Assembly (NCBI GenBank): GCA_029259655.1
Contig: JAJDET010000366.1
Location: 1-64,000 of the forward strand
Source of the DNA: Planctomycetota bacterium
GTDB taxonomy: Bacteria; Planctomycetota; UBA1135; GCA-002686595
Length of the DNA: 64,000 nt
Direction: 5' to 3'
The translations under genes and the position numbers were made by a program. Positions 33,208 to 41,242 of this stretch are shown in pieces (within the stretch, counting starts at the first letter, position 1; every line of letters begins with the position of its first letter). The notes beneath the pieces are model-generated. The model saw only the letters and a program-made list of their open reading frames with translations, made no database searches and was not told the origin of the DNA.

Positions 33208-33687
33208 ATGATCGGTGTCATGTCCCTGCCCGCCGAGATCGTCAAGGACCCCTGTACGGTCGAGGCCTTCACGGACGCGATGACGGCGGCGTGTCGCATG
33301 GATCTCTTCAACGTGGGTTCGCTCATCGTCGTCGACGGAGGTCGCCCGGTGGGGATGCTCACGGATCGCGACCTCGCCCTGTTCGTCATCGAGGGAGAGC
33401 GCGACCCCGCGTCGTGTTCGGTCGCCGAGTGCATGAACGAAGACGTCGTCACGATCGGCGTCTCCGAGAGCCCCACGGACGCCATCGAGCTCCTTCGGCT
33501 TCACGGCATCCGTCGCCTGCCGATCGTGGACGGCGACGGTCGGCTCGTGGGGATCGTGGCCGCGGACGACCTCGTCCAGTACCTCGCGCGCGAGCTCGCG
33601 GACCTCGGTTGCGCGATCCGGCGTGAGCTCGCACAGGAAGGGATGGCCGCCGGCATGTCGGGTTCGCGCGTCCTCGGCAAGGAGTAG
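33208..33687 (+). CDS. CBS-domain pair protein
   Basis: 159 residues, essentially a single Bateman module: CBS1 about 10-65 (VGSLIVVDGGRPVGMLTDRDLALF) and CBS2 about 76-130 (HGIRRLPIVDGDGRLVGIVAADDLV). A 25-residue tail follows. Adenylate or NAD-type ligand sensing is the family's usual role. The next CBS gene starts 2 bp after its stop, so the two form an operon. An inverted repeat GTACGA-N3-TCGCAC lies upstream at 33144-33158. ATG at 33208; ATG at 33220 is an alternative. Confidence 0.88.
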   Translation: MIGVMSLPAEIVKDPCTVEAFTDAMTAACRMDLFNVGSLIVVDGGRPVGMLTDRDLALFVIEGERDPASCSVAECMNEDVVTIGVSESPTDAIELLRLHGIRRLPIVDGDGRLVGIVAADDLVQYLARELADLGCAIRRELAQEGMAAGMSGSRVLGKE

Positions 33688-33689
33688 AA

Positions 33690-34292
33690 GTGAGGAGCAC
33701 GTCCCAGCACCTGAAGCGCGTACAGACGATCCGAAACGACGCCAGCGCCCATGCGGCCGCGCGCGCCATGCGCTACGAAGCCGTGGGATGCCTCGTCGTC
33801 GTGAACGACGACGAGGTTCCGGTCGGGATCGTCACGGACCGCGACCTGGCCCTGCGAGCCGTCGCGACCTCGCACGAGCCGCACGGACTCGCAGTCGCGG
33901 ACATCATGTCGCGCGAGCTCGTGACGACCACGCCGGATACGCCGATGCACGACGTCCTCCAGCTCATGAAGGCCCGCGGCATCCGGCGTATCCCGGTCAT
34001 GGACGACGGCGAGCTCGCCGGAATCGTGGCGCTGGACGACGTGCTGGAGGAACTGTCGAGAGACATCCGCGAGCTCGCGGCCGAAGCTCCCAGGCGCTAC
34101 CGCACGGCCCCTAGCTCGAGCCGCTTCGAGCACGTGCGACACGGGATCGAGCGCGGCCTGGAAGACCTGCGTTCGAAGCTCGAGTACGCCCAGTGGTACG
34201 CGCGCGAGACACTGGTCGACGAGCTCGACGAGCTCCGGGACCGCCTGCGTCTCCCGCCGCACTCCGGGAACGAGGAAGACGGCAGTCGCTGA
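33690..34292 (+). CDS. CBS-domain pair protein with helical C-terminal extension
   Basis: 200 residues. CBS pair at about 8-62 and 70-128 (RYEAVGCLVVVNDDEVPVG, ARGIRRIPVMDDGELAGIV), then a charged helical tail (about 135-200, RHGIERGLEDLRSKLEYA) of unknown role. GTG start at 33690 with AAGGAG partly in the preceding stop region; 2 bp from the stop of the upstream CBS gene, so translation is likely coupled. Resembles mycobacterial Hrp1 (Rv2626c) in its CBS part. Convergent with the CBS gene ending at 34296 (3-bp gap). Confidence 0.88.
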   Translation: MRSTSQHLKRVQTIRNDASAHAAARAMRYEAVGCLVVVNDDEVPVGIVTDRDLALRAVATSHEPHGLAVADIMSRELVTTTPDTPMHDVLQLMKARGIRRIPVMDDGELAGIVALDDVLEELSRDIRELAAEAPRRYRTAPSSSRFEHVRHGIERGLEDLRSKLEYAQWYARETLVDELDELRDRLRLPPHSGNEEDGSR

Positions 34293-34295
34293 CGA

Positions 34296-34751
34296 TCAGC
34301 GCGCGAGCCACTCCTCGAGGAGTCGCGCGGAGACCGCGATGAAGTCGCTCTCCGTGACGATTCCGACCAGGCGCCGCCCGTCGACGACGGGCAGGCAACC
34401 GAGGCCTCTCTCGTGCATGATCTCGAGCGCCCGAAGGCACGGAAGCGTGCGCGAGACCGCAACGGGATCGGGACGCATGATCTCGCCGACCTCCAGGTTG
34501 GGGCTCTGCGAGCACGCGATCACGTGGAGGATCGTCCTGTAGGTCACGAGCCCCACGAGGTTGTCGCTGGGAGTCACGACAGGCAGGTGGAGGACGCGCT
34601 TGCGATCCATCAGGGCGGCCACGCTGCGCACTCGATGGTGCACTTGTGCGGCCAGCGCCGGCGTGGTCATCACGTCCTCCACGAGACGACAGTTGCCCCA
34701 GGGGGCACCGGCGTTCGACTCTCTCCGGCGGTGTCTGAAGAGGGAGCTCAC
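34296..34751 (-). CDS. CBS-domain pair protein
   Basis: 151 residues: CBS1 about 25-80 (VLHLPVVTPSDNLVGLVTYRT) and CBS2 about 90-146 (MHERGLGCLPVVDGRRLVGIVTESDF). The N-terminus before the first CBS (SLFRHRRRESNAGAPWGN) is short and basic. Start is GTG at 34751, 4 bp after the stop of the four-CBS gene, so it is the second gene of that operon. No catalytic domain. Confidence 0.87.
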   Translation of the reverse strand: MSSLFRHRRRESNAGAPWGNCRLVEDVMTTPALAAQVHHRVRSVAALMDRKRVLHLPVVTPSDNLVGLVTYRTILHVIACSQSPNLEVGEIMRPDPVAVSRTLPCLRALEIMHERGLGCLPVVDGRRLVGIVTESDFIAVSARLLEEWLAR

Positions 34752-34755
34752 GTGC

Positions 34756-35568
34756 TCACCTCGCGATCTCCTCGGGGTCGCGGAGCGTGACCAGACAGTG
34801 GTCGAGGAGATCGGTGAGCGTGATCATGCCGACCAGGAACTCGTCGTCGACCACCGGGAGCGCACTGACGCGGTGCCTCAGCAAGAGCTCGGCCGCGCGC
34901 GAGAGACGCTCGTCACTCTTCAGCGTGACGACCTCGCGCGTCATGACCTCTTCGACGCGTGCTTCGGGGTCGCGGCCGGAGCCCGCGGCGCGATGAATGT
35001 CGCGATCGGAGATCAGGCCGATGAGCCGGCCCTGGCCGACGACGGGCGCGTGCCGCACGCCGATCGAGAGCATCAGCTCTCCGGCGTGCTCGAGCGTGGT
35101 GTCCTCGGACACGGTTGCGAGGCCCGTCACCATCTTCTCGCCGACGACCGGATCGTCCGTACCTCCGCCGCAGCGACTCAGGAAGAGCCGGACGATGTCC
35201 ATCTCGGACACGACGCCCACGAGTCGCCCGTCCTCCACGACGGGGAGACACCCGATTCGACGGCCGAGCAGGTCCAGGCAGACCGAGAGGACGTGGGTGT
35301 GCGGCGCGACGGTCACGGCGGGCACCGAGACGATGTCCCCGACCAGGCGGTCGCGGGTCTCCGGAGCGAAGGCATCCCGCACGCGCGCGGGCAGCCAACC
35401 CGTCGCCACGAGCAGGTCTCGGTCGGAGAGGACGCCGACCAGTCGCTCGCCGTCGAGGACGGGCAGGTGACGGATCCGGTTCTCGTCCATTCGCGCCACG
35501 GCGTCGTCGACCGTCGCGTCGACGGAGATGCACACGGGCTTCGAGGTCATGATCTCGCTGGCGTTCAT
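34756..35568 (-). CDS. four-CBS-domain protein
   Basis: 270 residues made almost entirely of four CBS motifs in two Bateman modules (about 5-60, 72-130, 142-198, 208-265), with recognisable strand-turn-strand units (IRHLPVLDGERLVGVLSDRD, IGCLPVVEDGRLVGVVSEMD, VRHAPVVGQGRLIGLISDRD, VSALPVVDDEFLVGMITLTD). Such proteins can bind several adenylate ligands. The ATG at 35568 follows GAAAGGAA. First gene of a two-gene CBS operon, divergent from the UbiB-type gene; the 175-bp gap holds the inverted repeat listed at 35652. Confidence 0.92.
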   Translation of the reverse strand: MNASEIMTSKPVCISVDATVDDAVARMDENRIRHLPVLDGERLVGVLSDRDLLVATGWLPARVRDAFAPETRDRLVGDIVSVPAVTVAPHTHVLSVCLDLLGRRIGCLPVVEDGRLVGVVSEMDIVRLFLSRCGGGTDDPVVGEKMVTGLATVSEDTTLEHAGELMLSIGVRHAPVVGQGRLIGLISDRDIHRAAGSGRDPEARVEEVMTREVVTLKSDERLSRAAELLLRHRVSALPVVDDEFLVGMITLTDLLDHCLVTLRDPEEIAR

Positions 35569-35651
35569 ACGGTTCCTTTCGCGCTCGTCGGCCTGAAGGA
35601 CTCCCATGCGCAGTCTCCCCCATCAGGAGCGGAGGCGGAGTGGGTCGACGG

Positions 35652-35668
35652 GCGTACGAAACGCACGC
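35652..35668. promoter_or_regulatory. 17-bp inverted repeat in the CBS/UbiB divergent region
   Basis: GCGTACGAAACGCACGC is a near-perfect palindrome (GCGTRCG-N3-CGYACGC) between the divergent four-CBS gene and the UbiB-type gene, 84 bp from the first start and 76 bp from the second. Its minus-strand half GTGCGTT resembles GTGCGTA elements upstream of other island genes. Candidate operator; inferred. Confidence 0.4.
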
Positions 35669-35743
35669 AGAGGCCGTATTCCCGGCGTCGACTACGCTCC
35701 TGTACGGAGGTACGGGTCACGGGTTCGGACCTACGATTCGCCC

Positions 35744-37405
35744 ATGAGCGGGTCGATCGTCCTCCAGACGCTGGGCGCGGCGCGCGACCTCGGTCGGCTA
35801 CACGAGATCGCGGCGGTGCTGGCGAAGCACGGGTTCGCCGACCTCGTCCGGCGCCTGGGGATCGCGAGCGGGCTCGAGCAGGCGGGACGCCTCCTGCACC
35901 TCGAAGGCATGCGCGGTCTCGCGGACAAGGGTCGCGAGGAGAGCGTGCGCGAAGCGCTCGAGGAGCTCGGCCCGACCTTCGTGAAGGTGGGCCAGATCCT
36001 GGCCGGTCGGAGCGACCTGCTCCCGCCCACCTGGACCCGCGAGCTCGCTCGTCTGCACCAGTCCGCCGCGCCGGTCCCGATCGAGGAGATCCGCGCACAG
36101 CTCGTGGAGGACCTCTCCTCTCCTCCGGAGGAGGTCTTCGAGCACTTCGACCCCGAACCGCTCGCCGCAGCGTCGATCGCCCAGGTGCACCGCGCGCGGC
36201 TGTTGTCGGGGGAGGAGGTCGTGCTCAAGGTTCGCCGCCCCGGCATTCGCCAGAAGGTCGAGGCGGACGTGCGACTGCTGGGGCGTCTGGCGGAGCTCGC
36301 GGAGCGCGAGCTGCCCGAGCTCGCGCGCTACCGACCGCGGAGCCTCGTGCGCCAGGCCACCCGGTCCCTCCTGCGCGAGCTCGACCTGCGCTACGAGGCG
36401 CGCAACGCCCGGCGTCTCTTCGACCAGTGTCGGGACGGCGGGATCGCGATCCCGCGCGTTCACGACCGCTGGACGCGTGAGCGGCTGCTCGTGCTCGACT
36501 TCCTCGAGGGGCCGAGCATGGGCGAGTGGCTCGCGAGCGGCGAGGGCTCCGCCGCAGACCGCGTTCGTGCGGCGCGGGAGGGAGCGGATGCGGTGCTCGA
36601 GATGGTCTTCGTGCACGGTTTCTTCCACGCCGACCCCCATCCCGGGAACGTCCTGGTCCTGGAGGACGGCCGGCTCGGGCTCGTCGACTTCGGGATGGTC
36701 GGAGTGCTCTCGGACGAACGCCGGCTGGAGTTCCTCGAGCTCCTTGCCGGAGTGTCGGAGGGAGAGGTCGATCGCGTGGTCGACGTCCTGCTCGACTGGT
36801 CGCACGACGGGCGGGTCGACGAGGACGTCCTGCGCGAGGAGTGCGCGGCGTTCATCGAGCGCTATCGAGACCTGGCGCTCCGCGATCTCGACACCGGAGC
36901 GCTCCTGGCCGACGTCACGACGCTCCTGCGCGCGAACGACCTGTTCCTGCCCGAGGACGTGGCGCTCCTGCTGAAGGTCTTCGTCACGCTCGAGGGCCTC
37001 GGTCTGGAGCTCGACCCGGAGTTCGTCATGTCCCGGCACGTGGAGCCCTTCGCGGTCCGGGCCCTCGTGGAGCTGCGCTCTCCGGGCGCGGTCGCCAGGC
37101 GCGGCGCGCGCCTCCTGACGCGGCTCCTGACCCGCGTGCCGCGGGACGGACGGCGGTTCCTGAAGCGCCTGCGCTCCGGTCGTGCCGGCGTCGACATCGA
37201 CGTTCCGCAGCTCGACCGCTTCAGCGCCGTGGTGTCGCGCAGCGCGAACCGGGTCACGATCGGGCTGGTCACCTCGGCGCTGATCGTCGGGACGGCGATC
37301 TGCACGTCAGTGGCCGAGGAGCCGCTCCCGGCCTGGCTCGGGTTCGCGAGCTCCGTCGTCGTCGGTGCGTGGCTGATCCTCTCGATCCTCCGCTCCGGTC
37401 GCTGA
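35744..37405 (+). CDS. UbiB/ABC1 (ADCK-like) family protein kinase-like protein
   Basis: 553 residues. It shows the family-specific KxGQ motif (KVGQILAGRSDLLPP, 81-95), the Ala-rich nucleotide loop (AAASIAQVH), the catalytic HADPHPGN (about 294-302) and DFGMVG, and two C-terminal membrane helices (about 500-520 and 528-550). UbiB-family proteins are atypical kinases/ATPases needed for quinone synthesis or lipid handling at membranes. ATG at 35744 was chosen because family similarity begins within 25 residues. Position inside a CBS/USP island suggests a link to respiratory adaptation; this is inference. Confidence 0.92.
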   Translation: MSGSIVLQTLGAARDLGRLHEIAAVLAKHGFADLVRRLGIASGLEQAGRLLHLEGMRGLADKGREESVREALEELGPTFVKVGQILAGRSDLLPPTWTRELARLHQSAAPVPIEEIRAQLVEDLSSPPEEVFEHFDPEPLAAASIAQVHRARLLSGEEVVLKVRRPGIRQKVEADVRLLGRLAELAERELPELARYRPRSLVRQATRSLLRELDLRYEARNARRLFDQCRDGGIAIPRVHDRWTRERLLVLDFLEGPSMGEWLASGEGSAADRVRAAREGADAVLEMVFVHGFFHADPHPGNVLVLEDGRLGLVDFGMVGVLSDERRLEFLELLAGVSEGEVDRVVDVLLDWSHDGRVDEDVLREECAAFIERYRDLALRDLDTGALLADVTTLLRANDLFLPEDVALLLKVFVTLEGLGLELDPEFVMSRHVEPFAVRALVELRSPGAVARRGARLLTRLLTRVPRDGRRFLKRLRSGRAGVDIDVPQLDRFSAVVSRSANRVTIGLVTSALIVGTAICTSVAEEPLPAWLGFASSVVVGAWLILSILRSGR

Positions 37406-37505
37406 CTGCGCAGCCCGCGCCCTCCTGCTACGCCCAAGAGCCCGCTGCCCGAGGCGCGGCGACATCCGATGCTTCGACTGGACGTTCCAGCCACAGGAGG
37501 CCTCG

Positions 37506-37727
37506 GTGAATCCGATAGTGAAGACCTTCCTCTCCCGTGCCGTGCCCTACTTCGCAGGCGCGATGCTCTTGATCGGCATCTTTCCGACCTACGCCGCGAT
37601 CCAGGGCGGCGACTGGGGCTCGTTCTTCTCGGCCTTGCCCGACGCGTTCCTCGCCGCGGTGTTCGTGTCGGCGCTCGCGACCGCGGTAGTCCACTACGGC
37701 GCCGAGGAGGATCGCGCTACCGCGTAG
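37506..37727 (+). CDS. small two-helix membrane protein
   Basis: A 73-residue protein with two predicted membrane helices (about 14-32 and 46-64) and a short acidic tail. GTG start with a strong AGGAGG 5-6 bases upstream makes it a convincing gene. No family recognised. It follows the UbiB-type gene after 100 bp on the same strand and ends 73 bp before the convergent CBS gene, with GGCCTTTTCGGCC (a possible small stem-loop, 37776-37788) in between. Confidence 0.72.
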   Translation: MNPIVKTFLSRAVPYFAGAMLLIGIFPTYAAIQGGDWGSFFSALPDAFLAAVFVSALATAVVHYGAEEDRATA

Positions 37728-37800
37728 CCGACATGTCGGCCACGCGTGACTTGGCGCGTCTCCGCGCCGGGCTCGGCCTTTTCGGCCGCGCCTCTAGAAT

Positions 37801-38304
37801 CTAGAGCTTCTCGGCCAGGAAGCGGACGACGTCGAAAGCGGAGACGATTCCGACGAGTCGGTTTTTCTCGACGACCAGCAAGCGGTGGACACGGCTCTCC
37901 ACCATCTTCTTGCCGAGCTCGCCCAGGGTCGTGTCGGGATCGACGCTGAGGATGGAGGGGTTCATCCAGTCTCGTACGGTCTTCCCGTCGAGGACGCGCG
38001 GACTGTAGTCGCTCGTCGAGGGCACGTAGTCCTCTTCGTCGAAAGGGACTCCGACGTCGGCGAGCTCGTACTCGTGCCGCTCGCCATCCAGCCGGCCCTC
38101 CCGGATGTGCTCCGTCCGGGCGATGTCCCGTGCGGACAGGATCCCGACGAGCCGGCCCGCGTCGATGACGGGTGCCCCGCTGATCCGGTTCTCCTCGAGG
38201 ATCTCGATCGCTCGCTCGATCGCCAGATCGGCATCGAGCTGGACGACCTTCGCCTGCATCAGGTCACGTGCGGTCGCACGCGTCAGTTCAGTCTCGACCT
38301 TCAT
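37801..38304 (-). CDS. CBS-domain pair protein
   Basis: 167 residues: CBS1 about 12-70 (ISGAPVIDAGRLVGILSARD), a 40-residue linker rich in acidic residues (FDEEDYVPSTSDYS) and CBS2 about 105-165 (VHRLLVVEKNRLVGIVSAFD). The long linker between the motifs is the layout seen in bacterial CBS proteins of about 16-18 kDa. ATG at 38304 with AGGAGG 8 bases upstream. The stop codon lies inside the palindrome CTCTAGAATCTAGAG (37792-37806). Divergent from the USP gene at 38576. Confidence 0.9.
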   Translation of the reverse strand: MKVETELTRATARDLMQAKVVQLDADLAIERAIEILEENRISGAPVIDAGRLVGILSARDIARTEHIREGRLDGERHEYELADVGVPFDEEDYVPSTSDYSPRVLDGKTVRDWMNPSILSVDPDTTLGELGKKMVESRVHRLLVVEKNRLVGIVSAFDVVRFLAEKL

Positions 38305-38444
38305 CTTGGTCCTCCTCGGGGTCATCGAGCCGCTGCATTCCGGGCAGCTGAGCTCACTCGCGAGGGCCGCTGCCCCTACGGAGAGACTAGTTCGTGGCCG
38401 AAGCCACCGCGCAGCGCCCGACTTCGCATTCGGCGGAGCGAGAG

Positions 38445-38501
38445 GTGCGTATGCGGACCCTGCGCGTCGACCGCACTCGGCGCGAAGCGAGTACGTACTC
38501 G
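38445..38501. promoter_or_regulatory. candidate regulatory elements upstream of the USP gene
   Basis: GTGCGTA at 38445-38451 and a perfect 14-bp palindrome CGAGTACGTACTCG at 38488-38501 lie in the 271-bp divergent region, the palindrome 74 bp before the USP start codon. A further inverted repeat, GGGCAGC/GCTGCCC (38342-38348 and 38369-38375), is nearer the CBS gene. Function inferred from symmetry and recurrence. Confidence 0.4.
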
Positions 38502-38575
38502 GGGGAACGTCCGACGACGTCTCCTGGCCTTACTATCAATCCGTACAGAGACCCTCGGAGCCAAGGAGGTCCCCC

Positions 38576-39499
38576 GTGGAACCCAAGAGAATCATCGTCG
38601 GAGTGGACGAAGGGGAGCTCGCGCAATACGCCGTCAGCACGGGAGTCGAGCTGGCGAACCGGTTCGGCGCAAAGCTCGAATTCGTTCACTGTGTCCCGCT
38701 CGAGAGTGAGGCCTGGGCGGCTGCTGCCGCCATCGACTGGTACGCCATCCGCACGGACGTTCTCGTCGATCGGCGCGAGCGCATCCTCGCGCAGCTGAAG
38801 GAGTGGTGCCCTGCGAGCCCCCGGATCGGTTCGCTCGACGACGCCCTGGTCATGCTCGACACGAGACCCAACCGCGCCATCGCGAAGTACGCGGCGGAGA
38901 AGGGAGCCGACCTGATCGTCCTCGGCGGGCATCGGAAGACCGGCATCTTCGACTTCGGAGGCACGGCCCGCGCCCTGCTTCACCACGCGCCTTGCGCGGT
39001 GTGGACGCAACCGTGTGCGCAGCGTGAGGTGAAGACGATCCTCGCACCGGTCGATCCGTCCGACATGAAGGACCGCACGCTCGAATGGCTACGGTGCCTG
39101 GCACAGGACGCAAAGTTGATCGTGATGAGCGTCTTCGAGCCGCCTTCCTTCGCCTACGAACCCTTCCAGGCCGGGCCGACCGGCCTCCCGATCAAGATCA
39201 TGCGAGAAGCCGTCGAGAAGCGCTTCGTCCAGTTCGTCGCGGATACGGACTGGGGCGGCTCCGATGTCGAGACCCTCTTCACGGAAGGCGATCCGGTCGA
39301 GGAGATCCTCGCCGCAGCGAAGTCCGTGGACCTCATCGCGATGGGAACGCACGGCCGCGGAGCCGTCGAGCGAGCCGTCCTGGGGAGCGTTGCCTACGGC
39401 GTGCTCAAGGGCGCCAAGTGCCCGGTGCTTGCCGTGCCGACGCGATCGGCGGACAGCCTGCTCTCCTCCGCGGACGAGACCGTCGGGGCCACGACCTAG
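38576..39499 (+). CDS. universal stress protein, tandem UspA domains
   Basis: 307 residues with two USP domains (about 5-145 and 152-298). The first begins KRIIVGVDEGELAQYAV and has VLGGHRKTGIFDFGGTARALL; the second has the full ATP-binding loop MGTHGRGAVERAVLGSVAYGVL. GTG start at 38576 after AAGGAGG. Upstream carries the palindromes listed at 38445. Convergent with the APH/ATPase fusion gene (5-bp gap). In the mycobacterial dormancy regulon a USP gene (Rv2005c) adjoins the same kind of fusion (Rv2004c), as here. Confidence 0.92.
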   Translation: MEPKRIIVGVDEGELAQYAVSTGVELANRFGAKLEFVHCVPLESEAWAAAAAIDWYAIRTDVLVDRRERILAQLKEWCPASPRIGSLDDALVMLDTRPNRAIAKYAAEKGADLIVLGGHRKTGIFDFGGTARALLHHAPCAVWTQPCAQREVKTILAPVDPSDMKDRTLEWLRCLAQDAKLIVMSVFEPPSFAYEPFQAGPTGLPIKIMREAVEKRFVQFVADTDWGGSDVETLFTEGDPVEEILAAAKSVDLIAMGTHGRGAVERAVLGSVAYGVLKGAKCPVLAVPTRSADSLLSSADETVGATT

Positions 39500-39504
39500 G
39501 ACGA

Positions 39505-41094
39505 TCATCCCGCGACGATCCGATCGAGCACGGTCGCGACGAGGACCTCGATCCTCGTCGCGCCCGTATCCGCGCGTACGCGGATCGGGAGCTCCGTCGG
39601 ATCCTCGAAAGCCTCGCGCGCGCGGAGGTAGACCTCGAGGTCCGCATCGGAGACCTCGCGCTCGTCGCGCATCCGGACGCGCAGTCGCTCGCGAACCACG
39701 GCCTCGTCGGCCTCGACGCTCACACAGCACAGGCGGACGCCGAGCTCCTCGGCGGCGTGCGCGAAGGGCTCGCGCTGCTCGCGCTGCATGAAAGCGGCGT
39801 CGACGACCACGCTCCGCCCTTCGACCAGCTCCTGCCGCGATCTCTCCAGGATGTCGCGATAGGTGCGCCGGCTCGTCGAGGGCGAGTAGATCCCGGCACG
39901 CCACGCATCCGTCCCACGCTGCGTCGGCGCGAGCCCCGAGAGCCGCTTGCGACGGACGTCGCTCCTGTGGACGGCGGCGGAGAGCGGGCGTGCGATCGCT
40001 CTCGCGAGCGTGCTCTTCCCCGTCGCAGGAAGGCCGCAGGTGAGGACCAGCACCGGGGGGAGCTCGTAGCCGACGGCGAGATCGAGGTACGCCATCGCCT
40101 CGCGGAGCTTCGCCGAGCGCGCCTCCGCGTCCAGGGCCTCGTCGACCGACGACAGGCAGGCGACCTTGGCCCGGACCACCGCGCGGTAGGCCTTGTAGAA
40201 GTCGATCAGCTCCACGAGCTCCGCGTCGCCGGAGAGTGCGGCGTACTCCTGGACGAGGTAGCGCCCGAAGGCCGAGTATCCGCGGAGATCGAGATCCATG
40301 ATCAGGAACGCGAGGTCGCAGGCGACATCGGCGCATCGAAACCGCGGAGAGAACTCGATGCAGTCGTAGATCGCGATGCCGCGCTCGGCACAGCAGATGT
40401 TCTCGGCGTGCAGGTCGCCGTGCCCGTCGCGAATGCGCGCGCCCGCGACCCTGCGCGCCAGGATGTCTCGGTGCTCGATGAGGAACCGGCGAGCCCGGTC
40501 CACGAGGAATCGGTGGCGCTCCGACGAGAGGGCCGCGCCGTCGTCCAGCGCGCCGACGAACCGCCCGACGTGCTCGAGGTTCTCCTCCACCAGAGCGGCC
40601 ACCGCGGAGGGAGCGCCGTACTCGTCGATGCCGGGGCCCGTCGGCGCACCGGCGTGGAACTTCGCGAGCACTCCGGCCAGCTCGCGGATGCGCTCGTTGT
40701 CCACCTCGCCGCGATCGAGGCGAGCCGCGAGCATGCCGTTCGCCGGCAGGCGCCGCATTTTCACGGCCCACTCGACCGCTCGTTCCTCGTCGCCGGCGCC
40801 GCCGATCACGAGGGAGCCCGTCCGGTCGCGGACGATCGGCACGACGCCGAGATGGACGTCGTCCGTCAGGCGGCGGTTGAGGCGGACCTCCTCCTCACAG
40901 AAGAAGCGCCTGCGTTCGAGGTCCGTGAAGTCGAGGAAGCCGAGGTCCACGGCGCGCTTGACCTTGTAGACGTGCTCATCGGTGAAGAAGAGCAGCGAGA
41001 TGTGCGTCCGAGCCGAGGTCACCGCCTGCGGGCGGTGGGGATGAGCCTCGGGGCGCAGGAGATCGGCTTCCAGCTCGCGTTCGTCCATGCCCAT
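39505..41094 (-). CDS. aminoglycoside-phosphotransferase-like / P-loop ATPase fusion (Rv2004c type)
   Basis: 529 residues. The first 340 form an APH/choline-kinase-like domain: THISLLFFTDEHVYKVKRAVD (strand with Lys), HGDLHAEN (225-232, catalytic Asp227) and IYDCIEFSPRFR. The last 190 are a P-loop kinase domain: GLPATGKST (354-362), HRSDVRRKRLSG and VVVDAAFMQREQR. The same two-domain order occurs in mycobacterial Rv2004c, a DosR-regulon gene, and in proteobacterial homologues that accompany Hsp20 and USP genes. Substrate unknown. ATG at 41094, with a second at 41088. It follows hsp20 on the same strand with two stem-loops between them. Confidence 0.9.
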   Translation of the reverse strand: MGMDERELEADLLRPEAHPHRPQAVTSARTHISLLFFTDEHVYKVKRAVDLGFLDFTDLERRRFFCEEEVRLNRRLTDDVHLGVVPIVRDRTGSLVIGGAGDEERAVEWAVKMRRLPANGMLAARLDRGEVDNERIRELAGVLAKFHAGAPTGPGIDEYGAPSAVAALVEENLEHVGRFVGALDDGAALSSERHRFLVDRARRFLIEHRDILARRVAGARIRDGHGDLHAENICCAERGIAIYDCIEFSPRFRCADVACDLAFLIMDLDLRGYSAFGRYLVQEYAALSGDAELVELIDFYKAYRAVVRAKVACLSSVDEALDAEARSAKLREAMAYLDLAVGYELPPVLVLTCGLPATGKSTLARAIARPLSAAVHRSDVRRKRLSGLAPTQRGTDAWRAGIYSPSTSRRTYRDILERSRQELVEGRSVVVDAAFMQREQREPFAHAAEELGVRLCCVSVEADEAVVRERLRVRMRDEREVSDADLEVYLRAREAFEDPTELPIRVRADTGATRIEVLVATVLDRIVAG

Positions 41095-41145
41095 CACCCC
41101 CAGAGTAGAGATCGGGCGACACGGATGACTCCGCGCCGCCCGATG

Positions 41146-41240
41146 CACGACTCGTCGCAGGACGAAGTCGTGGGAGCCGCCACCCCGGCATGGCTCCAGC
41201 AACGGCTCCGCGACATCGCCGGTGCGGGGTGGCGGGCTCC
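41146..41240 (-). other. two adjacent stem-loops after the hsp20 stop codon
   Basis: CACGACTCGTC (41146-41156) pairs with GACGAAGTCGTG (41161-41172), with one bulged base and a 4-nt loop. GGAGCCGCCACCCCG (41173-41187) pairs with CGGGGTGGCGGGCTCC (41225-41240), again with one bulge. They abut each other and begin 3 bp past the hsp20 stop in the transcript. Neither has a T-run, so they look more like mRNA 3' structure, processing or attenuation signals than a classic terminator. Confidence 0.5.
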
Positions 41241-41242
41241 GG

